Shown: positions 1 through 11,784, counted from the stretch's first letter. The stretch is DNA of 64,000 nt from Sabethes cyaneus (GCF_943734655.1 NC_071355.1:33989434-34053433); one strand, 5' to 3'. Notes: generated from the letters alone by a model not told the origin. Made by a program: numbers and translations.

Positions 1-2
1 GG

Positions 3-570
3 AATGTCAGAACTCTACTTGAACTAGCTCGCGCGGGTATTCTGGCAAGAGAGCTACAGAAGATGAAGATCGAGGTTGCAGCCATCCAGGAAGTGCGATG
101 GTCGAACACGGGAGAACGCGATTTCCGCGCAGAAGATCTTATTGCGGGCACGACATTCAAGTATCACAGCTACTACAGTGGCGGTAATAAAGCAGAACAT
201 GGAGTCGAATTCGTATTACATGGAAAACAAATGAAGCGTGCCATTAAGTGGAGGCCCATCAATGACCATCTATGCGTGTTGAGGATTAAGAACAAATTCT
301 TTAACTACAGTCTGATAAATGTGTACGCTCCGACGAACGACAAACCAGATGACGTCAAAGAGACGTTCTATGATCTTCTTGATAGGACATATGGAGAGTG
401 CCCGAGATCAAGGACGAAAAAAGTTCTTTCGTCACGTTGTTGGTAGAGAAAGCCTTCATCCCGCCACAAACGACAATGGCCTGCGATTAATCAACTTCGC
501 TGCAGCCAGAAAAATGGTTATCTGTAGTACCCAGTACCCACAGCTGTACAGCCCTCCTACTACTAGCTGA
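3..570 (+). pseudogene. RTE-like non-LTR retrotransposon, endonuclease domain fragment
   Basis: The reading frame is already open at base 3, so the element continues beyond the left edge. It encodes the N-terminal part of an apurinic/exonuclease-endonuclease-phosphatase domain, the enzyme that nicks target DNA for target-primed reverse transcription. Seen: NVRTLLELA near the start, then AAIQEVRW, which holds the expected catalytic Glu, then NVYAPTNDKPDD. Around 420-450 the frame shifts. The downstream frame resumes with HPATNDNGLRLINFAAARKM, typical of RTE-type endonucleases. The GDFN catalytic box expected between the two parts is gone, and the frame ends at a stop at 570, well before the SDH box. 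Clade assignment (RTE-like) is by motif recognition; that it is dead is clear. Confidence 0.85.
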
Positions 571-1143
571 ATCCAAAACCGGGGATTTAGAAACTGAATG
601 TATTTTACTAAGCGGCTGTGATTCGCCCACACCGGCATAGCTCCGCTCGGGGATTTGTTGCTAAGCGGCTGCGAAGTCACCCACACCGGCCTAGCTGAAG
701 CGTAGTGAAAGTAATCCTATTTCGACTATCGATATGCCGTACTTCCTCTGGTACGACGAGCACAGCAAGGTTCAGCGGCATCGTCCCAGTACGTGGATGC
801 CAACCCTCTAGTAGCAATGCAGCAACACGGTCGATGGATTTGATGTCCCGTGAGTAAACTGTTACTGTTCTAGTCGCTATTTCACTACCGAAAATATCAC
901 GTGTTGCTGCGAACCGATAACACGATCGATAAAACTGAAGTCCCGTTGGTAAAACGTAGTTAGTGCCAGGACAAATTCTGGCCACGGCAGCAATGTTCCG
1001 TGATCGTCGTAAGGGGGGCCGGTTACCAACGGGACTGTGATATTATTATGCAATATATGACGAACAAGTGTTGTGATATGCACACCACCGCCAGCGGCGT
1101 TGGCTGCGAACGAACTGAACACAAGACTCACGTTTATTTCCCT
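571..1143. other. Non-coding stretch with a 53-bp tandem duplication
   Basis: No gene is recognisable. A segment starting CTAAGCGGCTG at 608 recurs at 661 (period 53), including CACCCACACCGGC-type sequence and TAGCT, with a few differences. The rest shows no structure I can interpret. Confidence 0.5.
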
Positions 1144-1151
1144 ATTTATAC

Positions 1152-1545
1152 CAGGGGGGATCTATTGGTAAGGAATTGTGAAACTCACATTTGAAGGGGC
1201 AGACAGGTGATCATAATTTTCAATGCCGCTCTTGCTACTTTTTTTCTTACCGATTTGCTGCTCTTGCCTGTATATGTAGCTTCCGAAAAGTTTCTTAGTT
1301 TGTTTTATTTACGCTAAAAATCAGATAAATGCATTATCGGGATCAAAACAATACAAACGACAACTGCACTGCGTGTTTGGGTTTGAGTTTCTGTCAACTG
1401 CAGCAGACAAAAATAGAGTTGCGAGTCCCCTGGCTCGAAATTAATCACACGCCGTTTGGTCCATGACAGTACAAACGTCATGGTCCAAACACCATCTGCG
1501 GTAACGCACACATGTATGGAATTTGACAGCAATAGATCCCCCCTG
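1152..1545. mobile_element. hAT-type MITE, 394 bp, with 8-bp target duplication
   Basis: The 16-bp terminal inverted repeats are exact: CAGGGGGGATCTATTG at the left end and its reverse complement at the right end. Both sides carry the 8-bp direct repeat ATTTATAC (1144-1151 and 1546-1553). A CAGGG-type terminus with an 8-bp duplication is the hallmark of the hAT superfamily. No transposase is encoded, so the copy is non-autonomous. Confidence 0.85.
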
Positions 1546-1581
1546 ATTTATACATCGTTCGAAAATAGCTTATTGTTACTA

Positions 1582-1652
1582 TATCTAGCCAGAACAACAA
1601 TAGCGCTTTGTCTCATCTTCGACCGAGTACATTGATTGTTGTTCTGCTAGAT
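1582..1652. repeat. Short hairpin, about 70 bp
   Basis: TCTAGCCAGAACAACAAT near 1584 is mirrored by ATTGTTGTTCTGCTAGA ending near 1650, differing by one base. No clear target duplication is seen. It may be a tiny MITE or an isolated hairpin. Confidence 0.4.
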
Positions 1653-1696
1653 GTGAAGGTCAACGCGGTCATATTGCGGTTTTGTTTCGCAACAAC

Positions 1697-1800
1697 AGGT
1701 TTTACCGAAACCGGGTTTACTGGTTTTACCGGACTATTTTCCAATACCGAATTACCGGTTTTTCCACGATCAAAAACCGGTATTTTCGGTATTTTTTTTG
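1697..1800. repeat. ACCGG-rich subterminal-type repeat block
   Basis: A cluster of ACCGG/CCGGT words separated by T-rich spacers, with the phrase CAATACCGAATTACCGG. The same vocabulary recurs at 3405-3497. Such arrays are common as subterminal transposase-binding repeats of hAT elements. The block may be one end of the element whose other end lies near 3497, but no left terminal repeat was found. Confidence 0.4.
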
Positions 1801-1929
1801 CATGATCAAATAATAACTCAAGAAGCCTGAATCGCTGGTAAAACTTTTGAAGCATAGAGTAGACTTAATTTCATGATTGAAGGTTCTACAAATAATAACT
1901 CAATTATGTAGTTCTTCCAAAGGGAACAT

Positions 1930-2470
1930 CCCGAAATACCTCACCGCTGCCAGCATAGTGCCTCGTGTTTTTCAAGCAGTCGTCTCCATTCAACTCGTTC
2001 CACTCCATGGGCTACTCGTCCCCAATTTCCCATTTGTCTCAGAAGTCGCAAATTTGATCGAGCTATCTTGCACGTTGAGCCCCTCTGTTCCTGGTGTCGA
2101 TGGGGTCGTTGAAGAGAACTGTCTTCCGGCATCTTCGACGTGTCCATCCCACCGTAGCCTACCGACTTTCGTCAGTTGTACGATGAATCTCCCCGAGCAA
2201 TGCCTTTAGTTCGTGATTTATGCGCCTCTGCCACTCTCTGCTTTCAGTTTGTACTCCACCAAATATCATCTGTAGCATCTTCCGGTCAAACACGACAAGG
2301 GCGCGTATTTCCACCGTGAGCGATGTCACAGCTTCAAGTCCGTAAAGAACTACTGGCTAAATAAGGGTTTTGTACATTGTCTGCTTCGTACGGCAGCGTA
2401 TGCTTCTTGATCGTAGCGTTTTGCGAAGAGCAAAGTAGGTCCGATTTCTTGCTTGTATGCGCCAAATAAT
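1930..2470 (-). pseudogene. RTE-like reverse transcriptase, C-terminal fragment (minus strand)
   Basis: Read on the minus strand, the segment shows RLRWDGHV followed after a frame change by KMPEDSSLQRPHRHQ and GNWGRVAHGVERVEWRRLL, ending with a stop near 1940. This matches the tail of RTE-type polyproteins: a post-RT region with a RLRWxGHV box and a final W-RRLLE helix. Upstream, weaker stop-riddled similarity (YAAVRSRQ region) extends to about 2470. At least one frameshift and several stops make it a relic. It lies opposite in orientation to the RTE pieces at 1-570 and 3497-4135. Confidence 0.6.
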
Positions 2471-3404
2471 TAAGAATATTGCGTAATAGAAGAAATGTGC
2501 GATATCAGTGAAGCTGTTCAGAAAATCTTCAGTGAAAATACTTTGTTAGCTCTAGAGAAATGTCAGAACACAACACGGAAAAGAACTTCTTTCGGTTGCT
2601 AGGACAAACTGGAACAGAAATAACTTTATGTTTAGTTAGAATAACCTGTTGGCAGGGCTGAGACAATTCTGCGGGCTTCAATCATCGCTTCGATCGTTTC
2701 TGTCCGATCTGAGAAGCTTTACTTATGCGATGAGAAATTCATGAAGAAAGAAGATTTTATCGCAGTGCTAGAACCAGTCTGCTGCTGTCGAATTGCTGTA
2801 CCGGAAAAATTGCAAACTTTACGAACTACGAACTCTAAAACTACTCTCGGAACACCTTTCAGGTACCGCACAACTGCTGTTCGAGTTACTGTATCGGTAG
2901 AATTCCAGAGAGAGCTCGTATATTTAAATTTATTCGTTTTATAATTATCCGCACTATTCGGGTTGACTTTGTAATATTCTTCAAGTTGAAGCCTTGATGT
3001 TTTGAAAACAAAATTCTATAGGTTTTATTATTTTAAAAGTCAATGGAATAAATTCAGAAACCGAGTAGGCAGAGGAACCAAATCAACTGAACTTTCAGTT
3101 ATAATTTATCATAAAGGTCAGTATTCATTAAACTCTTGAACAAGGGTTTTCCTAGACACAGTTCTAATTTACCACTAGGAATTGTTCTTTCTTTCTCTGT
3201 GGACACCGAATGAAGATTCTCTGCCTCCGGAAGATTTTCAGTAACATTTGTTCTCGTTTAAAAGATGACATGGTAAATGCTCTTCGCTTTGTTAAATATT
3301 ATTATTTTAATGAACTAGCTCAATTAAAAAAATTGACTACCACTGATTATGGAAAGATTCTCTTCAAATCGTATAATTTTTAAATGCAGTTTTCAAATGT
3401 TAAC
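2471..3404. other. Stretch with no recognisable gene
   Basis: AT-rich sequence. The longest open frame (2741-2944) has no recognisable domain. No terminal repeats or RNA gene were seen. Confidence 0.4.
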
Positions 3405-3497
3405 TTTTATCGGTTTTTTTACCGGTTTTACCGGTATTTCATTTATCAATACCGAAAAACCGGTTTTCAAAATACCCCCCGGTATTGGCATCTCTAG
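3405..3497. mobile_element. Probable hAT-like element terminus inserted into the RTE pseudogene
   Basis: ACCGG/CCGGT repeats end in GGTATTGGCATCTCTA, whose reverse complement (TAGAGATGCC...) resembles hAT terminal repeats. Exactly at this point the RTE-like coding sequence begins in mid-domain, as expected if an element inserted there. The matching left end and the 8-bp duplication were not located, so boundary and superfamily are tentative. Confidence 0.4.
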
Positions 3498-4135
3498 TGG
3501 TGATAGATGCAGATACTTTTGAAGTGGTCGACGAATTTGTTTACCTTGGTATGCTAGTGACATGTGACAACGACGTGAGCCATGAAGGAAAAAGGCGGGT
3601 AACGGCTGCCAACAGGGTCTTATACAGATTACGTAGCCAGCTGACGTCCCGTAGCCTACAACTCCGTACAAAACTCACGCTCTATAGGACGCTAATTCTC
3701 CCGGTGGTACTCTATGGCCACGAATCGTGGACGTTGTAAGAGAACGACCAACGAGCTCTTGGCGTTTTCGAGCGTAAGATCCTGCGATCAATTCTTGGTG
3801 GTATATTAGACGAAAGAGTGTGACGCAGGCGCATGAATCATGAAATATACCAAGTGTACAAAGATGCGGATATTGTGAAGCGATTAAAATACGGCAGGCT
3901 ACAATGAGCTGGTCACGTAGCAAGGATGCCGGATGAGAGACCAGCGAAAACAATATTTAGCAGAGAACCCGACGGAGGCCGACGACTTCGAGGCAGACCC
4001 CGTATCCGTTGGATGAGCGCTGTTGACGAGAATGCTAGAGCAGCGGGCATTAGAGGCGACTGGAGAGCGGCAACTCAAGACCGAGAAATTTGGAGACAAC
4101 TTGGAGTGAAATTGACCAAGGAGCAAAAAACTCAT
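3497..4135 (+). pseudogene. RTE-like reverse transcriptase, post-catalytic C-terminus
   Basis: One frame runs throughout. It starts VVIDADTFEVVDEFVYLG, continues through TLILPVVLYGHESWTL, ALGVFERKILRSILGG, RRRMNHEIYQVYK and AGHVARMPDERPAKT, and ends with RGRPRIRWM and DREIWRQLG. This is the conserved region after the RT palm/thumb of RTE-type elements. Three in-frame stops interrupt it (3737-3739, about 3821 and 3906), so no protein is made. No catalytic YADD region is present; the 5' part is cut off at 3497 by the hAT-like end. It could belong to the same insertion as the endonuclease at 1-570, but the intervening RT is missing, so that is speculation. Confidence 0.85.
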
Positions 4136-6540
4136 TATTCTACGTTTATACTAATTCTTAAAGCTTTCATAAAGCTCAGGATTGAGTTAAAGATCAAAGT
4201 CACTTAGATTTCAACAAGATTGATCTTGATTTTTTTAAATTGACTATTTTGATCGAGTCGCTATACTCAACATGCGCGATAAAACTTCTTTCCGTTAACA
4301 CAAATTTCGTAGCAGAAGGAAGTTTTAATAGATCTAATTCGGTTTTCTAATTATCTGGCTGTGGTTTGATAATTTCCATGAATGAAATAATAAACGTGTC
4401 ACTATGAACGTGCAAGTTAGAGAAGTGCAACCACACCGTAAGGGGGATGAATGGATCTATACCTACGTTCAACACTTTTTATTTCGTTTCCTTTTTCCGG
4501 CTCCGTTGTAACACACTGGCTCATCACCATCCGATCCGTAGTACCAAACTAATGCGCAGAACAGCGTGTTGTAAATCATCCTGTGCGATGAACGACGCGG
4601 CCGCTAAAGTGACAACCGTGGCCCGAGAATGGACGCTACTACTGGTGGACCGGGCGGGTGGACGGTCGGTCCATTTCCAGTTTCCCGCAACGGCGATCGT
4701 GAAAATGTTCATTTAAAGTAAGCTTTTATATCCTGCTTGGGTTCGTCTTGTTCTCCCCCCCCTACCCACCATCCGTACAACAACGTGGCAACGTGCTGCA
4801 TCCTGATCACCGCACCGCCGTGCGCTGCGCCCCGGGGGTTTCACACAATGACCGTGGCGAGTTTGGCGAACCCGAGACCATTTTTCGGGTGTTTCCGCTT
4901 CGTTCGCCTTAATTTGCATATTATTTGAATGTACAGCAAATTTTTCGACTGTTACATGTTTGTTAATGACTTTTTTCGCTGTTGTTGCCACGCTGCTTCC
5001 GCCGATGGGCGTTCTGGTTGTGTGTTTCCTAGTTACTCTAATTGGAAACGATTTTTGAATGTTGTGAGTTTTGCTTTTTTAATGAATCTGAATCAACTGG
5101 AGGGGACTTAACGAGAAGGAAATGTTGGAGCGAGGGACAGGGAAGCAGGTGAGATATGCTGGCGTTGATTTATGACAGTCCGGAATCAACTCAATGTGTG
5201 CTAGAGCTGGAGCAGGAGCTGGAGCAGGAGCTTTCGGTGTACCTATGGAAATGTCTAATGAAATAATTCGAGGAATTTTTTGCTGCATATTTCCATCCAG
5301 AATAGCACCGAACGCCGAAACGACTTTGTCAGAAGGACCCATTCATTAATTATAGCATGTTTGCTATTGATAGCGTCAGCACTTTGAAGTAGGTAGTCTA
5401 ATTCTCTCAAATGCACCCGACGACGAACAAAGTTTGATTGTTTGCACGATCAGAACCAGCAGCGCACACAATACGATTGGCAATTCAAATCCTGTTTGTC
5501 TCTTCACGAGCGTACATTTTCCACTCAACCGCCCGGCGAAGCTGTGTTCTGTGAGTGCGTTGTTTGTTCCGTTCCGATAGAGCAGAATCGGGGGTTCGAC
5601 CGTAGAGGGCTGAGTAAGATAGGCAAACAAAACTCTTGCTGGCTGGCTGGCTGCTCGGCGGTACAACAACGATTGCAGAGCCAGTTAGGATGAAGTCATA
5701 AAAGCAGTTCACCTGAACACAAACATCAATGCATTTAGGAGTGTGCCGAGTGTCGGCACATTGCTATGGATGGAATGCAGCATAATACAGAACCGGCCAC
5801 GGCAATGACTTGTTCGAAAAACACTCACAGCAAGTCCGATCGTCAATGCACATGCACTTCCACCAGTCGGTGATTGTTCAGCCAGCGAGCGGCTATCTGC
5901 TAGCCATGTCCTCCGAACCTGATGGTGGTGGTGGTGGTGGTTTTGTTTGTTCGGAAATCGTCGGGCTGTTTTCGGAGACTTCCGGTGCGAAAAACGCATT
6001 GTTTTCCACTGGTTGGGTTTGCACCGATACCGACGATGCCCAACCAGGTGATTGCCAGTAAAATGGACTGTGGCAGGTCCGTGCAAAAGGCATTTTTCGT
6101 GTGCGGCATTGCGGTGCGAAAACGTTAACACTTCGCTGGTTCAGATAAGCGAATGCGGGGAAAATATTTGTTTTTGACGCATCTTACTACAATTGGTTTT
6201 AGTGGTTCAAGCGCATTTGTACGGGCTTTATAGGTGATAACTAGTAAGGACTTTAGGCATAAGTAAATTGCTACTAACCATTGGTTTATGGTTAACAGTG
6301 AACTTAAGCTGGATTAGCAATACATTTATGAACAAGAGAAAATGCTGCTCTAGTTAGGGCTTTGTTTTCAGGAATAGCTCAATTCTGTTACTTTCATTCG
6401 AAAGCTGAGAAAATTTTGAATTGAAAACTACCCCCTCCTACTTCATGAAATTTAGTAACTTTTTAGAAGCAAAAAGCTTTGAAATAAATGTTTTTTATCA
6501 ATTTTCTTCTTAAAAGGTGTGATAATATTTATTGGTTTTA
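4136..6540. other. Stretch with no recognisable gene
   Basis: Higher-complexity, partly GC-richer DNA (especially 4450-5750). Several open frames of 60-140 codons exist on both strands, but none shows a recognisable domain, good start context or splice structure. Small repeats: three GGAGCAGGAGCT-like units at 5204-5235 and a GGT run at 5921-5941. It could be host intergenic or intronic DNA. Confidence 0.4.
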
Positions 6541-6596
6541 TTAACCGTTATGTGTTCGACAAAAATAACACCTTTAACCCTAGAGCGGTCGCGCTA

Positions 6597-6868
6597 GTGT
6601 ACTGAGTACACGCGTTTTCGAAAAACGCGAAAAAATCATCGAAATTTTAATCAAATCACACCAGGTTTTGGTTGTATTCGAAGATCTACTCTTCCTCTTT
6701 CTAATGATGCCAAAATATAGAAAAAAGAAATAAAAAAAAGTGGTCGAAAGATGCTTGTAAAAATGGTGTGTCCGCGCGCGTGTACTCAGTACACCAGCGC
6801 GACCACTAACGTAACTTTTTTGAAATGAAAAAAGTTACGCAAGCGGTCGCGTCGTGTACTGAGTACAC
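6597..6868. promoter_or_regulatory. Palindromic GTGTACTGAGTACAC motif cluster (candidate binding sites)
   Basis: The 15-bp near-palindrome GTGTACTGAGTACAC, or its complement form GTGTACTCAGTACAC, occurs at 6597-6611, 6780-6794, 6854-6868 and again at 9429-9443. Each copy sits close to a GCGGTCGCG-like or GCGACC word. Repetition only near both ends of element A suggests transposase or host-factor binding sites. The function is inferred. Confidence 0.45.
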
Positions 6869-7934
6869 GGCGGGCAATAACTCAAGTTTGTGAATAGATA
6901 GAAGGTTGCGACTTTCGACAAAGTTGCTTATCTAGTTAAGACACATCCCGTGATATACAACAAAATTCGGAACTGATTCGCTAGATGGCGCTAATAATGA
7001 AACAATTAAATTCATTTAAGAATATTTTAAAACCGTAATGAGCTAAAAGGTTACTATTTACTACAAAGTTGTTTGTAAAGCCAAGACGCATTTGGTAACG
7101 AACTCTGAAGTTTGGAACTAGTCCGCTAGATGGAGTATACGGTGAAATTTAATTCATTTGGCGATATTTCCGAACCATGACGAGATAGAAGGTTGATGTT
7201 TTCGACAAAGTTGTTTATCACGTCAATATGCTTCCGATGAAGGTAAATTAAATTCGGAATGAAGTAGTAGTAGGTGGAGATGATGAGAAAATCAAATTAT
7301 TTTCGGAATATTGCGGAACCATGATGGCATAGAACACTGCTAATCGCTACAAAGTGGTTTCTGTAGTCAAAACACGTTAGATAACGTATCGTTGTCCTTT
7401 TCATCATCGATTGCGTTGTCAATTCCAGTCAATCAACAGCTATTTTTATGGTTTCCTGAAAGAAGCAATTGATACGTATTGCTTCAACTTTTATCAAAAG
7501 ACAAGATGAAGAGCACAGACTGATCAAAATGCTTTTGACGAAGCAATTTCGTCGTCTACATCGTCTATATAGAAATATCACCAGAACAAGATTGCTGGAA
7601 ACCCGTGCTGCGTTTCCATCACATTCTTAAAAAAATATTTTAGAGTGTTTGAGTCCATATTCTTCCCAGGGTCGCTAATAGGTTTATTCGAAAACCTGGC
7701 AAACACGAATAAATGTCAAAATCTGGCGATCAATTTGACCGATGGGGAGGACTTTTTCGGGAAACGTCTTGCCAGTTTTGATCAACGCCGGTACAAAATG
7801 TTGTCTGAAATTAGGAGCGATGACTCCTTTGCAGAACGGAGAAACAAAAATCTGGGACATTACCAAATATCTGGAAGATTTAGAACTTTGTCTGGCATGC
7901 AATAAAAAATCTGGTAAAATCTAGATTTATCAGC

Positions 7935-8158
7935 AAAGCAAAACCATGCATGGATATAAACGTCCTTCAGAACTTGACCCTTCTTTATCGATAGATATCG
8001 CTGCCGGTTATTAGAGTACAGGAAAATCACTGGGCTAGTGCAAAGATCCTATTAACTCTGAAGCGGCACCGCCCAGTCGAGACTCGAACATACGACGAGT
8101 GGCTTGTTGGGCCAGCAACGTATCCCGGAGTTAACTTGGCAGACAGGCATAATGGCAA
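7935..8158 (-). mobile_element. tRNA-derived SINE, minus strand, nested in element A
   Basis: On the minus strand the 5' part resembles a tRNA promoter pair: a loose A box (TACGTTGCTGG) and a good B box (TGTTCGAGTCTC). A body follows containing GCACTAGCCC, CCTGTACTCTAATAACCGG and a TTTTGCTTTG-like end. The same body occurs on the plus strand at 63661-63785, which supports a dispersed family. No poly-A tail or clear target duplication was found. Confidence 0.65.
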
Positions 8159-9492
8159 CGTTGATGCTTGCAATTATTAACGTGTGCGTGATGATAAAAC
8201 CAAAGCTATTTGTTTTGCTAACGCGACAACACGACTGAAGTGCACTCTCTTGATACTCATTTGCAAAACAGCTTGCTTTTTCGTTGGGCTCGAATTCTTT
8301 ACTCTTTCCTTGTATTACGTGTGTGTTATTTCCTGTATGATATAAGTGACCGTAATAAGAATATTATAGAATTGTTAGGAATCTAATGTACATTTTTCAT
8401 TCTCATTATCATAGCAGGAAATAAAACAAACAAATGCTCGTTTTGTATTGTTTTATGGTAAGTGTCAACATAATTCTAACATTCTAATGTTTAAAGCATT
8501 ACCTCAACATACCATAGCAAGCTTCCCTAATAACATACTCATTATAAAACTGTACAACTAATTGTTATACAACTAATGTGAGTCATTAATAAATTGATTT
8601 AAATAAAAGTATCGTAAGTGTGCTACTTGGGTAAGTTGAATAAGTATCATGTATCCCTAGGTGATATGTGCATTATTCAGTTTGTCAACATTGTCGATGA
8701 TTCACAAACTCTGTTTTGGGAAAATCGTCAAAAGAATACTATTTACAAACATTTTGGTGTTCTTTTCCAGACCAGATAAGCCATTTTACCGTTTATTCGA
8801 CATAAGCTGAGATATCGCAAAAAGAAATATGATTTTACCAACTGCGACATCTAGCGGGACAGTTCTGAATTTGACCGATCATTTTCAAATTCGTCTTGTC
8901 TAGACACACAACTTTGTCAAAAACCGCCACTTTCTATCGTATCATGGTCATGAGATATCATCATAAGATTATAATTTGACCACGCGCGCCACCTACTGAG
9001 ACAGTTTCAAACTTTGTTATGAATTTCCAAATGTGTCTTGTTCGAACAAATAACTTTGTAGAACACAATAACAGTCTATCTCGTCACGACTCTGAGATAT
9101 TCCAAAAAAAACTCAATATGCTCGTTATAAGCGCCATCTACCGTATCAGTTCCGAATTTTGTTATCCGCAGTCAGATTGATCTCGTCCAGATAAACAACT
9201 TTGCCAAAGACAGCAATCGTCTATCTCTTCTCAGTCCCGAGATATTAGAGATTCTAGTATCGAGATTCTAGAATCATTTGTTTTGGTCGCCATTTGCGCC
9301 ATCTAGCGGATCAGTTTTCAAACTTTATTGTTCGTTTCCAGATGCGTCTTAAATTGATAAACAACTTTGTCGAAAACCGCAACCTTCTATTTCATGTCAG
9401 TCCTGAGATATAGGCAGTATTATTCGCCGTGTACTCAGTACACGACGCGACCGCTTATGTAACTTTTTTTAACGCGACCGCTCTAAGGTTAA

Positions 9493-11584
9493 GTGCTCGA
9501 CAAGGGTACCCGGGTACCCACAAATTAAAACGCTTGTAACTTTGGCAATTTTTGACCGATTCGGACACTTTTACCACCAAAAGATTCAGGAACTTATCCA
9601 CTTCCAGTGTGATTCTAACAGAGCCGGAAGTGGTTCATCTGGTTCCCGGAAATCCGGCATTCCGAGGATGTGTTCCGGAATTAAAGCACTTTTTATATTT
9701 TTGGATGTAATTATAGTAATATGGGTGTCAAAAGTTCTTCCAATTACTCCGAAAGGTCATTCTTCATTGTTTTGAAACAATACAATGATATATCCTCGGA
9801 ATGGCCATTCTGCGACAAGTTCCCGTGGGACCTCCTGTGGCCATAAAACTGTTTGGTGTGCAACACTGGCAATATGGGTGTCTAAATTCATGAAATTACT
9901 CCAGAAGGTAATTTTTCATTGTTTTGATTCTATCTGATGATTCTGCCACGGCATGGCCATTCCGGAACTTATTCCCGTGGGGCTTCACAGTTGTGCAAAA
10001 CCAAAAATATGTGCGCATTAGAGTTTTGAGTGGGAAAACTTGATTTTAAGTTTATGGAACCTTTAGGAGAGTTTCTTAAAATTAAAAGTTCTATCGTATG
10101 GTGAAATTCAAATTTTGAATAATCCCCCTAAAAGTGAAATAAAAAATTTATTAAAAATTTATTTTTCTTCAGCTTCAATATAACACATTGATGAGTTCTG
10201 CAAAGTTTTAGAGCATATTATTATAAGAAATTTTGCTGAAGACTGCAACCTTCTATCTCTTCAGCGAAGATAGAAAAATCCTATTTCTTAGATGTGAATC
10301 GTCAAAATCAGTTTTTCTATTTTAGCTTTTTTTGTAGTTGTTGTATTACTTTTTCATGTTTTATAAAGTTATACAAAGAGCAAAGATACACAACTTTGCC
10401 AAATGTAGTATACCTCTATCTTTGCTTGTTTAGGAACTGTAAAACTTTTGATATAAAAAATACCCTAATTTTGATCCCCAATTACGCGACTATGCGCAGA
10501 CGAATACAAATAAAACTTCCTAACTTTTTGTAGTTTTTTATTTAGTTTCAGATTCATGTAATGTAATTTGTATCTGTTTGCGCATAGTAGAGTAATTCGG
10601 GGTCAGAATTGGGGTATTTATTATAATAAAAGTTTTACAGCTCCAAAACAAGCAAAGATAGAGGTATTCTACATTCGGCAAAGTTGTGTATCTTTGCTAT
10701 TTGTACAACTTTATAAAACAAGAAAAAGTAATACAACAACTACAAAAAAAGCTAAAATAGAAAAACTGATTTTGACGATTCACATCTAAGAAATAGAATT
10801 TTTCTATCTTCGCAGAAGAGATAGAAGGTTGCAGTCTTCAGCAAAAATTCTTATAATAATATGCTCTAAAACTTTGCAGAACTCATCAATGTGTTATATT
10901 GAAGCTGAAGAAAAATAAATTTTTAATAAATTTTTTATTTCACTTTTAGGGGGATTATTCAAAATTTGAATTTCACCATACGATAGAACTTTTAATTTCA
11001 AGAAACTCTCCTAAAGGTTCCATAAACCTAAAATCAAGTTTTCCTACTCAAAACTCTAATGCGCACATATTTTTGGTTTTGCACAACTGTGAAGCCCCAC
11101 GGGAATATGTTCCGGAATGGCCATGCCATGACAAAATCATCAGACAGAATCAAAATAATGAAAAATTACCTTCTGGAGTAATTTCATGAATTTAGACACC
11201 CATATTGCCAGTGTTGCACACCAAACAGTTTTATGGCCACAGGAGGTCCCACGGGAACTTGTCGCAGAATGACCATTCCGAGGATATATCATTGTATTGT
11301 TTTAAAATAATGAAGAATGACCTTTCGGAGTAATTGGAAGAACTTTGGACAACCATATTACTATAATTACATCCAAAAATATTAAAAGTGCTTTAATTCC
11401 GGAACACATCCTCGGACTGCCGGATTTCCGGGAACCAGATGAATCACTTTCGGCTCTGTTATAACCAAACTAGATGTGGATAAGTTCCTGAATCTTTTGG
11501 TGGTAAAAGTGTCCAAATCGGTCAAAAATTGCCAAAGTTACAAGCGTTTCAATTTGTGGGTACCCGGGTACCCTTGTCGAGCAC
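9493..11584. mobile_element. TTAA-flanked palindromic element B, 2.09 kb
   Basis: Two arms of about 1 kb (9493 to about 10512 and about 10568 to 11584) are nearly identical inverted copies around a loop of about 55 bp. Terminal repeats begin GTGCTCGACAAGGGTACCCG on both sides and lie directly inside TTAA (9489-9492 and 11585-11588). The left TTAA is shared with the right border of element A, so one element inserted next to the other. Open frames inside are short and lack domains. Few mismatches between the arms suggest youth or homogenisation. Confidence 0.85.
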
Positions 11585-11784
11585 TTAAAGGGTAAAAAAA
11601 TTCGAAGCCCCCCCATTCCACCCCCTTAAGTGCTACATGAAAACTTATTTTATGAAAAGTTGCAATTCAACTAGTTCTTAGATGTCGCAGAGTTTCAGTA
11701 TCCTTGATCAAAGAAAACTTTAGAATTTCGTACTTTGAAAGCTGAAAAGGTACCCGGGTACCCTGTCGAACACATAACGGTTAA
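11585..11784. repeat. Right remnant of the outer TTAA element
   Basis: This is the right internal part of the outer element, from the TTAA bordering element B to the terminal TTAA. It includes C-rich sequence at 11610-11627 and the GGTACCCGGGTACC palindrome at 11749-11762, shared in kind with element B. Confidence 0.6.

Larger units (their letters stand above)
6578..9488. mobile_element. TTAA-flanked foldback-like element A, 2.9 kb
   Basis: Terminal repeats CCCTAGAGCGGTCGCG (left) and its near complement CGCGACCGCTCTAAGG (right) differ at one base. TTAA lies at both flanks (6574-6577 and 9489-9492). Inside the ends lie diverged repeats of roughly 130-150 bp (about 6880-7400 and 8790-9420) in opposite orientation on the two sides, each with GACAAAGTTG-type and CTAGATGGCG-type words. 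Tandem repeats in inverted ends resemble the Foldback-element architecture. The centre (7440-8760) holds a SINE and no transposase. Confidence 0.75.
6545..11780. mobile_element. Outer TTAA-flanked MITE, split by two nested TTAA elements
   Basis: The ends are exact 17-bp inverted repeats (CCGTTATGTGTTCGACA at 6545-6561 and its complement at 11764-11780). TTAA lies outside both (6541-6544 and 11781-11784). Removing the two nested elements leaves only about 220 bp of this element (6545-6573 and 11589-11780). The right end carries GGTACCCGGGTACC just inside the terminal repeat, as does the element at 9493-11584, so the two are related. TTAA target duplication is typical of piggyBac-type transposition. 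No transposase is encoded. Confidence 0.75.

Noticed and set aside
5709..6131. 140-codon minus-strand frame with a His run
   Set aside because: The His run is a GGT microsatellite on the other strand; no domain or conserved motif.
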